DNA of 44,273 nt. It comes from Cyanobacterium sp. T60_A2020_053. GTDB lineage: Bacteria; Cyanobacteriota; Cyanobacteriia; Cyanobacteriales; Cyanobacteriaceae. The position numbers and the translations under genes were made by a program. The DNA lies in the NCBI GenBank assembly GCA_015272165.1, contig JACYMF010000039.1, positions 1-44,273 on the forward strand, written 5' to 3'. This document shows positions 44,129 to 44,273 of this stretch, piece after piece; position 1 is the first letter of the stretch; every line of letters starts with the position of its first letter. The notes beneath the pieces are model-generated. The model ran no database searches. It saw only the letters and a list, made by a program, of their open reading frames with translations, and had not been told where the DNA came from.

Positions 44129-44273
44129 ATGGCTACCACGGCGGATGATGTTTGGCAACTATTGGGCGAATTAGCTATTGCTCAAAAAGAAACAGAAAGA
44201 CGTTTTCAGGAGACAGAGAGACGTTTTCAAGACACAGAGAGGATTTTAAAAGAGCAATCTTTAGAAACTGAAC
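44129..44273 (+). CDS. coiled-coil protein, start only (DUF3782-like)
   Basis: The first 48 codons, cut by the window end. Reads MATTADDVWQLLGELAIAQ, then repeated KETERRFQ, ETERRFQ, DTERILKEQ units, a typical start of a cyanobacterial family with a TERRFQ coiled coil and, in many members, a C-terminal PD-(D/E)XK nuclease-like domain (DUF3782 and relatives). The C-terminus cannot be seen, so the nuclease part is only expected. Follows the 186-bp element by about 110 bases. Confidence 0.65.
   Translation, partial: MATTADDVWQLLGELAIAQKETERRFQETERRFQDTERILKEQSLETE

Noticed and set aside
1-44273. CRISPR array
   Set aside because: No regularly spaced direct repeats of 25-40 bases were seen; the heptads and palindromes have irregular spacing.
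1-44273. Prophage or conjugative element
   Set aside because: No integrase, capsid, terminase or relaxase gene is present; most genes are housekeeping.

Overview
The window comes from a cyanobacterial chromosome with low G+C (roughly 35-40% by eye). The markers are menF/menA in divergent arrangement, ycf66, a cyanobacterial-type PEP carboxylase, an Slr1339-family protein, a GyrB intein at the site known from Synechocystis, and many short dispersed intergenic repeats. A unicellular Cyanobacterium/Geminocystis-like organism would fit, but genus is inference. The classical cyanobacterial HIP1 octamer (GCGATCGC) was not seen. Instead a different GC-rich word, GGGCGCT (often GAGGGCGCTGG), occurs more than 60 times by hand count.

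Layout. 0-11.5 kb (minus strand): Slr1339-family protein, ppc, a two-gene pair of small proteins (one DUF6972-like), a frameshifted ureF, a PhzF-like protein, a decaying glycosyltransferase patch, tRNA-Tyr and tRNA-Thr, a conserved hypothetical, a TPR protein and menF. 11.9-13.9 kb (plus): menA and an M23 peptidase. 14.1-15.8 kb (minus): an HhaI/HinP1I-type restriction-modification pair with an intact methyltransferase and a broken endonuclease. 16-22.2 kb (plus): a TM0106/RecB-like nuclease, murQ, a site-2 protease and a ppsA pseudogene split by a 186-bp repeat. 22.4-42.3 kb (minus): gyrB with an HNH intein, a histidine kinase, tilS, an SbcD-like nuclease, an SNF2 helicase, an orphan sugar ABC permease, polA, a response regulator overlapping a CPBP protease, ycf66 and an HTH/acidic protein. 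42.5-44.3 kb (plus): carA, a second, inverted and apparently identical copy of the 186-bp repeat, and the start of a coiled-coil protein.

Most intact genes are housekeeping: central carbon metabolism (ppc), phylloquinone synthesis (menF, menA), replication and repair (gyrB, polA, SbcD-like, SNF2), tRNA modification (tilS), wall turnover (murQ, M23) and pyrimidine/arginine precursor supply (carA). The more interesting signal is decay and repeats. There are at least four broken genes (ureF, a GT11 fucosyltransferase, the HinP1I-like endonuclease, ppsA), several dispersed palindromic repeat families between genes, and the GGGCGCT word. That word is absent by eye from the glycosyltransferase patch, the R-M locus and the intein, which suggests these were acquired. 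The surviving methyltransferase is predicted to recognise GCGC, which is the core of the abundant word.
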